From: Flammula alnicola
Taxonomy: Eukaryota > Basidiomycota > Agaricomycetes > Agaricales > Strophariaceae
Assembly: GCA_015499995.1 (NCBI GenBank)
Contig: JADNRV010000159.1
Location: 55,836 to 119,835, forward strand
Length of the DNA stretch: 64,000 nt
Reading direction: 5' to 3'
Part shown: positions 45,826 through 59,338 of the stretch, in pieces
Layout: every line of letters starts with the position of its first letter
How positions within the stretch are numbered: position 1 is the first letter of the stretch
Program-made: the position numbers and the translations under genes
Notes under the pieces: model-generated
The model's input: only the letters and a program-made list of their open reading frames with translations
Databases searched by the model: none
What the model was told of the DNA's origin: nothing

Positions 45826-48800
45826 AAATCTCACGCAATGACCCCGGGAACTCTGCCGTCACTATTCCTGGCACTCTCTTCTAGCGCTGGTTTATTCTCC
45901 GACGTCATCCTTACTGCTCGAGACCCTCGCCGTGGCGTAGATTCCCATTCTTACTTATTGAACCGCATACTAAACCTCCCTCCGCCAAGCAATCTGATGC
46001 CAGCTGGGCCTCTCCGTTACACACTCGCCTCTGCCTCACTGACCATCTGGAGCGTGCGTGGTGCAGTGTCATCGCGTCGTCATCACTTGGCTGAAGGACA
46101 TCGCGAGCCCGCGAACGTATGTATGCACTCATATATACGTCACCCGGGTGTAAGGAGGTTTATTACTGGTGTTTGCGATACGTGAGGATCGCATGGCGGC
46201 TTCAATGGCTCTGCGTGGCTGGGGGCTTGGGCTACATGTTTCGGTTAATGATGAGGATGAGTATGATGCCCATTCCGTCGATGACTCAATACTATTGGAT
46301 GTTGTCTAGTTCAAAATTAATTCGAAAGGCGTTCTGGGCGAGGCAAGGGTTGATCAGGCGTATGACTGCGACTTGATATCCATATCCTCAATTGACCTGG
46401 CAATCTTATCGACGAGCGTCACGGTACCCTGGAGGCATTAGCCAAAAAAGATCCAATGGCTTACATTTTCATGAAGGCTCGGGCTCCTATACAAAGTCTC
46501 TAAATCGCCCGAGTGTGGCGCAATGCACTACTTGGATTTCATTTCATTTCCATTACTGTAATTTGACTTGCTCAGAAATTTGACTCTTCCACAGGGGGAA
46601 TGGGCTATGGTATGTAAACATGGCTTTGGCATTGTACACGAAATGGTAATCAAGTATACTATATATACTACCCATGTACTCCCGAGTACCTAGTCCGTTT
46701 AGGACGCCGACGTTTGTAATACTAATCGTCCCACCTCCCCTACGCACGCGAACACGCCTCCGCCGCCGCCGCCGCGGCGCGGGGGAGATAATGCGCCCTC
46801 TTTCGAAGTTGCGATTCAAGTCCGCACCGCGGCCGTGATTATCGTGTGCATACAAGTTCGAGTATAATTACATAAAATAGCTGTAACACATGCTTGAGTG
46901 TTCGACGTGGAGGATGGTGAGTGCTCGAGGTTATTTATACGCAGCCTGAGTGCTTTATTGAAGGAAGATGAAATGGATGGTGGATACTCGAGTGCATGGC
47001 CGTGGGGACGAGATTGCTTGGTTTACAGTGTAAACTTTCGGAAGGACCGTACTTTACATTCACCCGGCTCGGATGACCCGGCGCTTCGTGCCTTGTTGTT
47101 GGTCGTCACAGTTATGATATGATGGAGATTTGTAAATGCTTAAGTGCTGGTCGACTGCGACGAATCGGATTGGATTGGAGGATGGAGTTGCGTTCAAGTT
47201 TGATTGATTTGAAGGCGGCGAATCGTCAGTTGCCTCATTATTGGCCCGTTTACTACATACATACGACATCGCGATTAGTCCGACGCCGTTGGTTAAAGAG
47301 CAACCACCTCCGACTCCGGCTCCAGTTGCAGATGGGAAACATAAACATACTCTAAGGAGGTAGGTGGAATATTTTGAGGTCCATGAGTCATTCAATTAAT
47401 TTTTGTTGCTTATTCAGGGCGTCGACATCAAGATAATTGAAGTTGAAGAAACGAGACGAAACGTTCGCGTTGCCTGGTTCCTTGGCGCTCTCTTCACTCG
47501 GGGGTATTTTACTACATAGAGTTGGCGGTACCTTCGCCATCCCTCCTCTTGTTCCCACTCCCGAGCGCGCAGGAGGTTCTCGACGTCTTATCAGTCAGTC
47601 AAAAATAACGGTTGAAGGTGCGCTGGGTACTGGCGCGCGTCCAGGCGCTATGGATACGGTCATTGCCCTGCTTGATTGTGAAGGGGTGTGGGTATTTGGA
47701 TGCAAGTGCTAAGTATATGCCTGCGATTCTGTCAGCGGGCGGCAAGCGCCATATGCATAATGCAGCTTTTACCACAATATCTTGGACGTGGAATCACGGA
47801 GATATCCTGTGTACAGTAAGGATCCGTGGACCGTGAGTGATTACGACGCGCTGTCTGCTATTTGTCGGCAGAAACATGGCGATGGAAACGACGATATGTG
47901 CGCATCAGTAAATAATAGATATGGGTGAATTGATAAGATGAGATGCATACACTTTTTATACAACATTCGTTGGGTATTTCTGCCTATCATTAACATGGTA
48001 GATAAATGATAGAACGTTATACGGTAACGGTAGGATACAATATGGAGAGCTTTCGAATTCGGCACAGGTATCACGAGGAATACTCGGTGCCATGACGGAA
48101 GACTTGTACACTCGCAGTAAGTGCATGTCAGGAAAAGAATAAAAATAAATTCAATTCGTCGTCAAGGAAATTGGTATATAAGGAGCCTGGCATCAGAGGT
48201 TTCTTTTGGACTTGATACATTGAGTTGAGCTCACGGCAGGGAAGCGGCCCTGATGGTGCCTTTGTTTGTCTACTGTAAGTAGAAATTCTTGGCAAAGTGT
48301 GGCGCACTTCCTTTCGGACCTCTTCTAACACATAATGCTTTAAGCTATATTTTCTCAGTCTTTCCGATCCCATGACACGCAGTTACAGTACTCTTACACG
48401 ATGAACGGCGACTCTCCTATTGTCACTTTCTTTCCACGGATACTTTCCGAGGGCAACCCTTTCAGTGTTTGACATCTACACACGACTGTAGCTCTAGAGC
48501 GCGTTCTTTAAACCCAATTTGACGATAGTCTAACCGTTCTAATACGATTGAAAAGAGGAGTCCTGTGTGTTTTCAACGGCAGGGGATACTTTACATATAT
48601 GCAGAATTGTGCTAGCTTCCCGGTTCTTCACTTCTGGTTAGCAATTCACCTGTCAGCCTGCACTCAATCTTCTTACAGCCATAATTACTCACACTCGAAC
48701 GCTTTGTTCCTCTAAAATCTTGAGCATCCTGAATATTGAATGTCAAATTCTGATTGGTGGATTCGTAGTGGAGTGGATCACGAGTTCCAAAACAAGAGCA

Positions 48801-50074
48801 CTTAGACTAAGGCCAAAACAGAAGACGGAAGACGGCAATAGGCGGCAAGCATAGGGCACGAGGGTGACTTATCCTCCAGTTGGCAGCATACGTAACGGCT
48901 CGCGGTCGAGCGACTAATATTATGCACGGCATGCTATAAATACCTTGTGTTATTCGCGTCCCAAATCCGATGGAGACCACCGGCGGAAAAACAAACGGAT
49001 ACTTACATACATAGGCAAGAGAGATGGCAAATTTGTTATCTTGAGAGATATTGGATCCGCTCCGTGCTGGGGTGGGCTGAATTATATCTCAGAGACTGGC
49101 CGGGGGTTCTGTCGGGGTTCCTATAATTTGACCTCGACCTGTCGATATTCTCCCAGTGCAGGAAGCGTATAATTTTGTGATGTAGTATGTGATAGCTCTG
49201 CGTATTTTGGATGACTCGTGTATCTGATTAGGAGATTATCCCATCTACACAACACCGATCTTCTTACTAGTACATGTATAGTTAATGGCCTTCATAAAGC
49301 TTCCTGATTTTTCCAAAGATGATTCCTCGGTATCAGGACATGCACACGTGTACAGAACACTTCCATGAGGAGGAGACTCATAGGCTCATAAATGTCGTGT
49401 CTTCGGCGTGGAAGACGAGTTGAGCAGATTATGAATGTATGCATATCTAGCTATCCACGTTTCATCGATGAAGATGTGGGGAATAACTTCCTCTTTGCGT
49501 TTGGTGCTTTAGAAAACGCGATCAGAGGCTGATAGTCATGGAAGGTGGAGTATATTTCCCCGTGCAGATATATAAGTATGGGAAACCTTTAAGATATTTA
49601 GCACTCAAGTACTCACCTCTGAGGTAGTTAAAATAACGAGGTCGGAGTGATAGCCAATTATATATGTCGGCTGAGAATGCTTGCTCTCAAAATATATGAG
49701 GCTAAGAGCCTGTTCAGTAGGATTTGGTGAGTCAGCTCATAGATTGAAAAAAGCTTGGGCAAGGCGTACTGATAAGATAGTGGCACGTAGAGTCACAATC
49801 AACGTGGGAATATTCTATTGTTATAAACCACCAATTGATTGTGGCACGAACACGCAAGACTCTGCTTTTCGCCTCTTCCCTTGCGCAATGTATGTCTCCT
49901 GTAAACCCTCGTTTCCGTTACTTATACACTCTGCAGTTATTGGAGGACTTCCACAAGTTTATTCGTTTTCGAACACCGAAACAAGCTGCTTTGAACCTGG
50001 AGTTTGAGCTTGTCGACCTTGCCACTGCACTAGCAATCTGCAACCACGAGAAAAGGAGGAAACAAGGCATCCTT
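45826..50074. other. long gene-poor stretch
   Basis: More than 4 kb without a convincing gene on either strand. Open frames are all under about 120 codons, overlap one another and have no motif. It holds a (CCG)n run (46759-46775) and in its right half A+T-rich sequence. The first 200 bases should hold the promoter of the gene at 44452-45825. Non-coding transcripts cannot be excluded. Confidence 0.4.
46759..46775. repeat. (CCG)n microsatellite
   Basis: Five to six copies of CCG. Confidence 0.85.
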
Positions 50075-51322
50075 ATGGCCGTGTTTTGCAATAACAATCG
50101 TAATCTAGTCCTTCCGCAAGAAATATGTGGCATAATATGCCAGGATCCGGCCCTCGCTCGATGCGATCTGCACGCCCTCTGCGCTGTATCGCGCGCCTTC
50201 CGGGATGAGGCCGAACGACTCCTTTACATCTCCGCACGTCTTCGGGGCACGCGTCGGATCAAATCGTTCTGCATAGCTGTCATCCGACGCCCTCATCTTG
50301 CTCTGCGCATCCGAAAAATCATGCTCCTCATGCCGCCTCAGATGGACCTCGAAGCGGACGACCTCGCACGCATCACGAAGGCGTTGCGTTTCTGCGCCAA
50401 CCTCAAGGACCTGTATACACTCAAAGATGACAGCCGTGCTGTCTCAGATAAGCCAGGCGATGCCGTCCATACGTGGATCTTAGAGGGGCACGCGTTCAAC
50501 CTGAAGAGGTTCGTGAACAACTATTTCCAGCCGCAGGTCTTGGCGGAGTTTCTGAAGTTCCAGCCGAGTCTCGAAACACTTGTGGTAAAGTGCAGAGGGC
50601 CTGCCGAGATCTGTGACGCGCCCTTACCGATGTTGAAGAACTTGGATAGTTCTGCGGCCACCATACAGGAGTTCAGCACGCCGTCGTCGTATAAAAGGAA
50701 GATCGAGAGACTTCAGTTCGAGCTGCTTCAGTCGACGGATGCGGAGGAGCTTGCGACTTTTGTTGCCTTGACACAATTTAGTGATACATTGAAGAGTTTA
50801 AGCATATTGCGAAAGGACGGACAAAATGGTTTGGATATCGCGGTGCTTCTGGCGTGCGTTGCGCAGCAATTGCCAGATCTCAAGTATCTGCGAATCATAG
50901 ACTACACCACAAAGGTACTCCATGTATTGTCATGGCTTTTTACTTTGTGTTCGCAATGCTGATGATATTCATGTCATTCTCTCTAGATGGAAACACTTCA
51001 TGTCCCCTTCTTACCATTCCCAATGCAGTTCACTAAAATCGAAACACTAATACTCGTCCCACCGAAAAGAATTTACAGTCCGAATGGCCTGGCGAACAGC
51101 CTGGCAAGCGCTAATATTAGTATCAGTAGCTTCAACGAGCTCCGAACCGAAGGAGGCCGCAGGACGGCAGTCCAGAGGATCATGGCAGTATTGGCAACCT
51201 TGAAGCGACTGGTGCTTGTTGACAAAGGGATCCATCAATATACAAGAGATATGTCAACTGGAGTTATCACAGAACGAACCTTGAAAACCTTGGATGAACA
51301 CGACTGGATAATGGTACCTTAG
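50075..51322 (+). CDS. F-box-type protein
   Basis: ATG 50075 (MAVFCNNNRNLVLPQEICGI) puts the F-box-like motif at the N-terminus: LVLPQEICGIICQDPALARC followed by LHALCAVSRAFRDEAERLLY. An in-frame ATG at 49892 would add 61 residues without similarity I know. After the F-box come leucine-patterned repeats (LRFCANLKDLYTL, FLKFQPSLETLVVKCRGP, LSILRKDGQNGLDIAVLLAC, FTKIETLILVPP). One intron (about 50914-50986) joins YTTK to METLHVPF. Stop TAG 51320-51322. Likely a substrate adaptor of an SCF ubiquitin ligase, by family. No intact partner gene nearby. Confidence 0.8.
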
Positions 51323-51446
51323 CTGGTGGTGTTGCTTGGTATAATTCTCCTTCCAAGCTTGTAGTTTTCTGTATCGTTTTACTGTAAACTCGCCTGAGTC
51401 CCCTCACAAACAGTGGTACAAGAAATCCTTGAATGGGCCTGACGGA

Positions 51447-51836
51447 TGGAAGATCGTCGTAGAGGATCGTGGAATGGTTCGGAATAGAATAGGATAGATT
51501 GAAATGAAATGATAAACATTAATAAAGAGGTGGAGGACAGGCCTGAAGCTGAAGAAAGATGCACCGAGGGCGCACAAGTATCCTTACTGCGATGCATCGT
51601 CCTCTACGCCTGCAATATAGTTTTGATGACATCCAAAGGGCGCGTCGCGATGCTGGCAAGCACCTTCAGCACCCGCTAATAACCTGAAAAACAGAAGCAT
51701 ACTTTCATCAGCAGCACAGCACAAAATGGGGCAAGGAGGAGGGTTGCTTACCTATCATGCTGTTTGCAGTCCATTTAGTTTTGTGCGCCGTGACTGGCCA
51801 GCAGCAGCCATCTGTTCCCATATCTCTGCCCCAACA
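51447..51836 (-). pseudogene. degraded 5' copy of the mitochondrial carrier gene
   Basis: Matches 20256-20656 in the same orientation over exon 1, intron 1, exon 2 and intron 2. Landmarks shared in order include GAGGATCGTGGAATG, AGCACCCGCTAATAA, ATCATGCTGTT and TCTGTTCCCAT. Exon 1 keeps an ATG and KTKWTANSMI, but exon 2 has lost bases, is frameshifted and contains stops. Introns are kept, so this came from DNA duplication and not from a retrocopy. Matching stops just before the ATG, so the carrier promoter was not copied. It lies 160 bases before the 2-oxoglutarate dehydrogenase start, divergent to it. Confidence 0.82.
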
Positions 51837-51997
51837 AGACGCGGACAAGCCGTCGTGTCAACTATGGGTCTGTGTGCCGAATGACGAGAGAAAGATAACC
51901 CGAGCACGTCCGGCGGTGAGCGGAAGGATGGGTCATGTGACGTATGATGTGTGGCGAGTTTTGAATTCGATGACTTGACCTCTCTTTCTCTCCAACA

Positions 51998-54900
51998 ATG
52001 TTGACAAGGCGAGTGGTTGGACGTTTGGGCGCAGCCTCGCGGGTGCAGAGGCAGCCCAAGTCCATCTTTTCAACCCCGAGACCCCTTCGCACCTTGGCCT
52101 CTCTGGCCCAGGGCCCTTCTGCAAACGACCCGTTCGCCAATGGCACCAACGCATACTACGCCGACGAGATGTACCGCTTGTGGAAGCAGGACCCACAATC
52201 CGTTCATCCGTCTTGGAACGTCTATTTCTCGGGAATGGATAGAGGCTTGACAAGCCCTCAAGCTTTCCAGCCTCCTCCTTCAACCCATGTCCCACATCCT
52301 GCCGACTTTGCTCCAGGGTTACACGCTGGACAGGGTGCCGAGTTGGATGATCATTTAAAAGTACGCTCATTCACTTTTTACTTAATCTAGTGCTCATTGC
52401 ATTATATCAGGTCCAATTGCTCGTCCGTGCGTATCAAGTACGTGGCCACCATGTCGCCGAACTCGACCCGCTTGGCATTCTCGACGCCGACCTCGCTGAT
52501 GTCAGACCGCCGGAGCTTGAACTCAGTCATTACGGTTTTACCGAACGCGATCTCGACAAAGAAATCAGTCTCGGACCAGGTATCCTGCCTCATTTCGCCA
52601 CGGAAGAGAATAAAACGATGAAACTTGGGGAGATCATTAAGCTTTGCAAACGCATCTACTGTAAGTATTTGCAAGGTTTTCGTTACACTATTATTTCTCA
52701 TTACATTCTATCTAGGTGGCGCCATTGGTATTCAGTATGTTCACATCCCCGATAAAGATGAGTGCGACTGGATTCGAGGGCGCATCGAAGTGCCAAAACC
52801 GTGGAATTACACCGTCGACGAGAAGCGCATGATTCTCGACCGTCTCATTTGGTCTGAATCCTTCGAGAAATTCATCGCCAGCAAGTTCCCTAACGAGAAG
52901 CGTTTCGGTTTGGAGGGTTGCGAGGCCCTCGTTCCCGGAATGAAGGCCCTTATTGACCGGTCTGTCGATAACGGCGTCAAGCACATCACCATCGGCATGC
53001 CTCATCGTGGCCGTCTCAACGTGCTGGCCAACGTTATTCGCAAACCCATCGAAGGTATCCTCAACGAGTTCACCGGTGACGAAGCCGACGACTGGCCTGC
53101 TGGCGATGTGAAATATCATCTCGGCGCAAACTATGTCCGTCCTACTCCATCCGGAAAAAAGGTCTCCCTGTCACTGGTTGCAAATCCCTCTCATCTCGAA
53201 GCAGAAGATCCTGTCGTTCTGGGCAAAACTCGCGGTATTCAGCACTTTGAAGGCGACGAAACAACGCATACCACTGCCATGGGTGTTCTTCTTCACGGTG
53301 ATGCCGCTTTCGCTGGCCAAGGTGTTGTATACGAGACTATGGGCTTGCACAACCTTCCCTCCTACGGCACGGGAGGTACCATCCACCTTATCGTCAACAA
53401 CCAAATCGGGTTTACCACTGATCCTCGTTTCTCCCGCTCGACCCCGTACCCGTCCGATATAGCCAAGTCCATCGATTCGCCCATCTTCCACGTCAACGGT
53501 GACAATGTCGAGGCCGTCAACTTCGTCTGCCAGCTCGCTGCCGACTACCGTGCCAAGTATAAGAAGGACGTCGTCATCGATATCGTTTGCTACCGCCGCT
53601 ATGGACACAATGAGACTGATCAACCCAGTTTCACCCAACCTCGGATGTACGAAGCTATCAAGAAGCAGCCTACTCCCCTCACACAGTACACCAAATTCCT
53701 CGTCGGCCGTGAGACATTCACCGAAAAGGACATCGAGGAGCACAAGAAATGGGTCTGGGGCATGATGGAGAAGGCGGCTGCAGCGGCAAAGGACTATGTG
53801 CCAACCAGCAAGGAATGGCTTTCGGCCGCCTGGCAAGGTTTCCCCTCTCCGAAACAACTCGCCGAGAGCACCCTGCCCACTCGTCCTACCGGTACTGAGA
53901 TCGATACGCTGAAACGCATTGGCAAGGCCATCTCGTCCTACCCAACTGGCTTTACCCCTCACCGCAACCTCGCCCGTATCCTCGGCACTCGCGGAAAGAC
54001 TGTCGAAGAAGGCAACAACATCGATTGGTCCACCGCTGAGGCGCTTGCCTTTGGTTCTCTTGCCCTGGAAAGGATCCATGTTCGCGTTTCCGGACAGGAT
54101 GTCGAACGTGGTACATTCTCTCAACGCCACGCCGTCATCCACGATCAGGTCAACGAGCAGCAGTACATCCCTCTCAACGACCTCGGTTCTAGCCAGGCAA
54201 GGTTCGTCGTCTGCAACTCATCGCTTTCGGAATACGGCACCCTAGGTTTTGAACTTGGTTACTCTCTCGTTTCGCCCGACGCGCTGACCATGTGGGAGGC
54301 GCAATTCGGTGATTTCGCCAACAACGCTCAGTGCATCATCGATCAGTTCATCGCTGCCGGCGAGAGGAAGTGGCTCCAGCGCACTGGTTTGGTCGTCTCT
54401 TTGCCTCATGGATATGACGGTCAAGGTCCTGAACATTCAAGCGGCAGAATCGAGCGCTTCTTGCAGCTGTGCGATGACCATCCTCACCACTTCCCATCAC
54501 CGGAGAAGATCGAGCGTCAACATCAGGACTGCAACATGCAGGTTGTCTACCCTACGTATGTTCTCCTTTTAGTCAATCTGTCTCCTTTCTTTGACTAATA
54601 ATTCGTCGACAGTACACCGGCCAACTACGTATGCGACCACTTGTTTCAGTTTTTGGCACCTTCGTTGCTAACGTTACTTTTCCTAGTTCCATGTTCTCCG
54701 TCGTCAAATCCACCGGGACTTCCGTAAACCTGTAAGCCCCATGTCCTCCACTGATGAAATAAAACTAAATTGCCTTGCCTCTCGCAGCTCATCCTCTTCT
54801 TCTCGAAGAGTCTGTTGCGTCACCCTAAGGCTCGCTCTGATATTGAGGAAATGGTCGGCGAGACACACTTCCAGCGTTATATTCCTGAGCCACACTCTTC

Positions 54901-55522
54901 TTCGTCTCTGGTCGCGCCCGAGGAAATCAAACGCCATATCCTGTGCACAGGTAAGCTTCAACTAGGCGCTGAACATTTGTTGTCCACTTTCTTATCAATT
55001 GTGATCGTGCAGGCCAAGTCTACTTCGCTCTTTTGCAAGCCCGTGAAGACAGAGGTATCAACGATATTGCTATCAGCCGCATCGAACAGCTTTCGCCCTT
55101 CCCTTACGACTTGGTACGTGTTTAAATTTCAATTTGAACATCATCGACTGACAGGCCTCTTCAGATCACACCGCACCTCGATAAATACCCCAACGCCAGC
55201 TTGCTCTGGTGCCAGGTCCGTACACTTGGAACCACATTTGTCGTACTTACACTGACTTTTCTTGCAGGAGGAACCTTTGAACAACGGTGCATGGAGCTAC
55301 GCCGGCCCTCGCATTTACACTGCCGCCAGCCAGACGGAGCACCACAAAGCTAAATACCCCTTCTATGCTGGTCGCGAACCCACCAGCTCTGTTGCAACCG
55401 GAAGCAAGGCAAGTAATTTGACACACAATTCGGTCCGGCACTGGCTTATATGTTCTTTCTAGGCGCAACACAAGAAGGAAATCGAAGCATTTATCAATGC
55501 TGCTTTTGATCTGTCAAGATAA
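51998..55522 (+). CDS. KGD1: 2-oxoglutarate dehydrogenase E1 component, mitochondrial
   Basis: Thiamine-diphosphate enzyme of the TCA cycle that decarboxylates 2-oxoglutarate and passes succinyl to the E2 lipoamide. ATG 51998 begins a basic targeting peptide ([20 protein letters not shown]). The N-terminal E1 domain follows ([20 protein letters not shown]), then [20 protein letters not shown], the active-site block [19 protein letters not shown], the cofactor-binding region [14 protein letters not shown] and [13 protein letters not shown], and the transketolase-like C-terminal part ([56 protein letters not shown]). About eight introns, including a 16-base micro-exon at 54613-54628. TAA at 55520-55522. 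Length (about 1,000 residues) is normal and I saw no break. Confidence 0.97.
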
Positions 55523-55940
55523 ATCGTAAATGCTGGGACGTGTTATGCTTGCACATAACCACCTCGAACCATTTGACTACTTGTTATTCTCACTTTTTGA
55601 GTACCCTAAATGGTTACATAAGTATCCTAATATAATATGCCTTTTCCTCATCCTGTGATTCCTACGTCGACTGGTTCGAAAATAGATGAAATTCACTTAT
55701 GTATGTCCAAGCCAAAATGTTAGATGCATACAAACTTTGGTGTTTGCGTGGTACAGCTACGTCCAAGGGTAAAGTAGATGAAATCATACCTGAACAACGA
55801 ATGGGTGTGCAACTGTCCAGGAAAGAATAATTATGTATTGCGAGGAGAAAAACAAATATGCGGATAAAAACATGCGAATAGACGGTGCTCATATGCTAGA
55901 AGTTCAGAAATGGAATCATACTGCAGTATTACAAGAAATA
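55523..55940. other. intergenic between converging genes
   Basis: Holds the 3' UTRs of the E1 gene and of the Cep57-type gene. No gene seen. Confidence 0.4.
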
Positions 55941-58900
55941 TCAAGATATGCCTCTACGCTTAGAGGCCTGTCGACCCCAAGGAGATGTGGCTCCCGATAT
56001 ACCATTGCCTTTCTCTGGAACAATGGATTCGGACACTGGCTTGTCTTTGAACTGCAAGAGATCATAAAGGGATGCAATTTGATCACCCTGGCAAGCAAAG
56101 AATCAACACAACTGCGACTGGACAATGACAGGAAAATACCCACCTTCTGTTCTAAGATATCGACCACTTCACGAAGATGCTTCGCAAGGGTGTTCCTCCT
56201 GGGAACGTCTGACGCAGCATCCATGATTTTATACTGGTCGGCCAGTTCAACATAAATACTACTCATCGGGGTTAATAATTTGTACATAAAGAACAAAACA
56301 AATGAATGCAGCATACCTTTTATAATGTGTAAAGTCATCCTCGAGTTCGCGGATCACCCTAGCGACTACAGTCTGAGGAGGCAGCCCCTGTTTCTGTGCT
56401 GTCTGTCGCCAACGCGCAGGACCGTCCGAGAAAGCGACTGGCTCGGGTTGTTTTCCCTTACTCGCCGCTGCCGCTGCGGTTGGGCGCTCAGCATCAGCTC
56501 CCTCCGAGCCCTCGTATCCTTCATCAGATTCCTGGGCCTCTTCGGGCTGCCCCTCAGTCTGTCGCGCGTGGTGGGCATTTCTGGGGTTTGACCAAGACGG
56601 TGACGGCGCGCTGTTACGATGGCGTCGCCGGTAACATACAGTGCAAGTTTTCGCGTTATGCTCTGGGGCGGAGAAGAAGAGGCGCTCCAGTTGCTCGCCA
56701 CGGATTCGAGGGAAAGGTGTTTCCGGTTCGACGTCATGGTGCTCGCGTGCATGCCCATATTGTCTGGTAGCATGGCCAGGAGTGGGCGCGGAAGGACGCG
56801 AGGTTGATGGCTCGGGTTGAGAACCGCGGCTGTATGGTCTTGACTGTTGAGAATCAATAGGCGTTTGCGGTCTCTCGCCTTCGTCAACGACTTCAGTGAC
56901 TCGCGCATTTCTCCTAACAGGCGACGGCGACCGAGGAGGCGATGGCGACTGCGGAAATTGATTCTGCGCAGGAATGGAGCTATTTGACCGATTCGACCGC
57001 CTCTCCTCCAGCTCGGCCGCAATCTGGTCCAACTCTTCGTCGTTGACAAAACGACTGCCAGCGGCATTAGTCGATCCTCCGAGGTTGGTTGAGCCCAACG
57101 TCGCAAAGTCGGTCCGCATCGTGCGATCGGCTCTATTATTCACTTGCGACGATTCCTGAATAGAAATGGGATCGAACGGCTCTGGCTCTTCTTCCTCGCT
57201 ATCATGGACACCCTCCTCTTCGTCGTGGCCGAGCTCTTCTTCCTCTGTCTCTTCTTCCTCCAAATCCTGCGACATTGCGACATCAGCCGCTGAGTTCTCG
57301 ACCTGGATTTCTCTCGATGCCCGCCGTTCCTTCAAACCCTCTTCAACGACCCCGCGCAGAACCTCGACTTCTCCAGCTAGGCGTTGCACCTCTTCCTTGA
57401 GCTGAATGATCTCGGTGCCTTTCTCCCTTAGCGCCTGAGCATCCGACTCTCGAAGTTTCCGCAGCTCAGTCAGCAGCTCTTGATGCGAGGCAAGTTCAGA
57501 GGTCAGACGCGTAAGATGGGATCTTAACGAATTAATAAGAGCTTCCAGGGCTAAAAGAAAAAATAATAATAAAAGATCAGCGATTGCAGCCAAGAATTCT
57601 GCGCACGACAAACCTTTTTTCTCATCGACTGCTTCCTTATACCTTGCATGCAGACGGGCGTCATCAATTTCCGGAGGACCCTCCCTGGCCCTGGCTTTGC
57701 CCTTGCCCTTGCCTGCACTCCGATAGCTCCAATCAGGATGTTGTTGTCGAACGCTAAGCTCCTCTCGCTCAAACAACCGCGTCCGCTCTCTCGCCACTTC
57801 GCGCTTGCACTCTTCAAGCTCCATCTCCAGCTCGCGCACCCGGCGACGAGAAATGCTATTCTCATCTTCCAGATCCCGGAGTTGTCTCTGTACCGCGCTT
57901 AGTGTTTGCAAGAGTCGAGCTAGATATAGAAAATGAGATATGATGTCAAAGTAGACGATTTTAAAACAAATTGCATACCTTCACTGTCTCGAGGTCTATC
58001 ATCCGCCTTGTAAGGATAATACTGCACCCCAGGCCTCGCAGGAGATTCAACCGCAGCTGTAAGTCCAGTAACGTCAGGTAGATGAATTCTACTCTTCGTC
58101 GTGTCTCTCATACTCGTTCTCCGAGGCGTAGGATTCCGCGTGGATGCAGCAGGCTCAGGCTGTTTCGTCACATCGTGGAACGGGTTGCGTTCGACTGGAG
58201 CTGAGGATGGTCGCATCGGCACTGTTTGTTTACTTGCATTCATTTGCTGCTGCGTGGCTTCTAGTTCCTTGTTGATTCCGCGCACCATTCGCGTAAACCT
58301 GGAGCCACCAGTGGAAGGGGTTGCGGGTTGCAGTCGGACTTCAGGTTGTGCAGGAGAAGAAGCATACGAGGGGAAAATGTTCGCGCGTCGCGTTGGGCGA
58401 GGAGTGGGAGCGTTCCTCGAAGCATCATATTCCTCAGGCACGCGACGCGCATGAGTTAGAGGAGAACTAGGGTTGGAATTGTTGCCTTGCACACTTCGAG
58501 GCCGTTTTGGAGAGAAAGACACATGGCGGAGGTGGTCAGATAATTTAGGACGAGAAGAGGCGTGCGTTTGTTGCCTATTTTCGGAGTCGGATGCGGAGGA
58601 AGATGCAGATGACATGGGGGATAAGGGGCGAATTGAACGCGATTGAAAATTCGGAGGTGGCGCATGTCCCGATTCGAGAATCTTATCGAGCTCGGCGGTA
58701 TTGTCAACAACTAGAGGATCATATGTCATTCCAACAGCCTGCAAAAGAAATATGAGAGTCTTTTTAAACTTGAATTATTGACAAAGTAAACATACAGTAT
58801 TTTTCTGGGGATCCGTATCAAACATGCTGTGTTTGCTGTTGACACCAGCTATCATAGCATGCAGAGGCCTATCGGGATCGTATTCTGCTCCACTGAGGCT

Positions 58901-59338
58901 GGGGTCGCGCCGCACAGCTCGCCCACCACCTAAACCTGCGCTGATAGTGAGTGCGCTGGCATGGTGAGCTGCTGTCGAGACTGTTTCCCCGCCATATGGA
59001 TTGATTCCCTCGTCGTCGTCTCCTGTACGATACGACCATGCATGGACGTGGCTGGTATCTTCATCGCCGAAGTGGTCTCTGGAACGGTGGGCGAATGAAG
59101 GAAATTCGGGCATGGACGGCTCGGACAGATGTCGAGGATACTCGACTGAGCTGTCGTGACGGTGGTGTGGGCGTCGACGGTTATGATGGCCATCGTTGTT
59201 CTCATCGTCGCTAGTCGACGAGAGATGAAAAGAGAGTTCAGTATTTTGTAGGTTGTGCTCAAGCTGGATGCGGTTGTGTTCTAGCTCGTCGCCACGGATG
59301 CTGATATCGAAGGCAGACCCTCTGGAGTGCCTCTTCAT
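55941..59338 (-). CDS. Cep57-type microtubule-binding, spindle-pole coiled-coil protein (Ppc89-like)
   Basis: ATG 59338 (MKRHSRGSAFDISIRGDELE). N-terminal disordered part with SFSPKRPRS-like basic patches, then coiled coil from about 57900 leftwards (LSAVQRQLRDLEDENSISRR; LRKLRESDAQALREKGTEII), an acidic stretch (DLEEEETEEEELGHDEEEGV) and Ser/Pro-rich linkers. The C-terminal Cep57 microtubule-binding region has HNAKTCTVCYRRRH (about 56655), VIRELEDDFTHYK, VELADQYKIMDAASDVPRRN, LAKHLREVVDILEQK and GDQIASLYDLLQFKDK. The end is TGA at 55941-55943. The C-terminal block matches what I know of fission-yeast Ppc89 and fungal Cep57_MT_bd proteins, which anchor the spindle pole body. Four or five introns in phase. 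Divergent from BMS1. Confidence 0.78.

Noticed and set aside
49681..50007. Upstream extension of the F-box gene
   Set aside because: The frame opens from a TTG and an ATG at 49892, but the F-box starts right after ATG 50075, the better start.
53171..54142. 323-codon minus-strand open frame
   Set aside because: Antisense to the E1 gene; codon-position shadow of a highly expressed gene.
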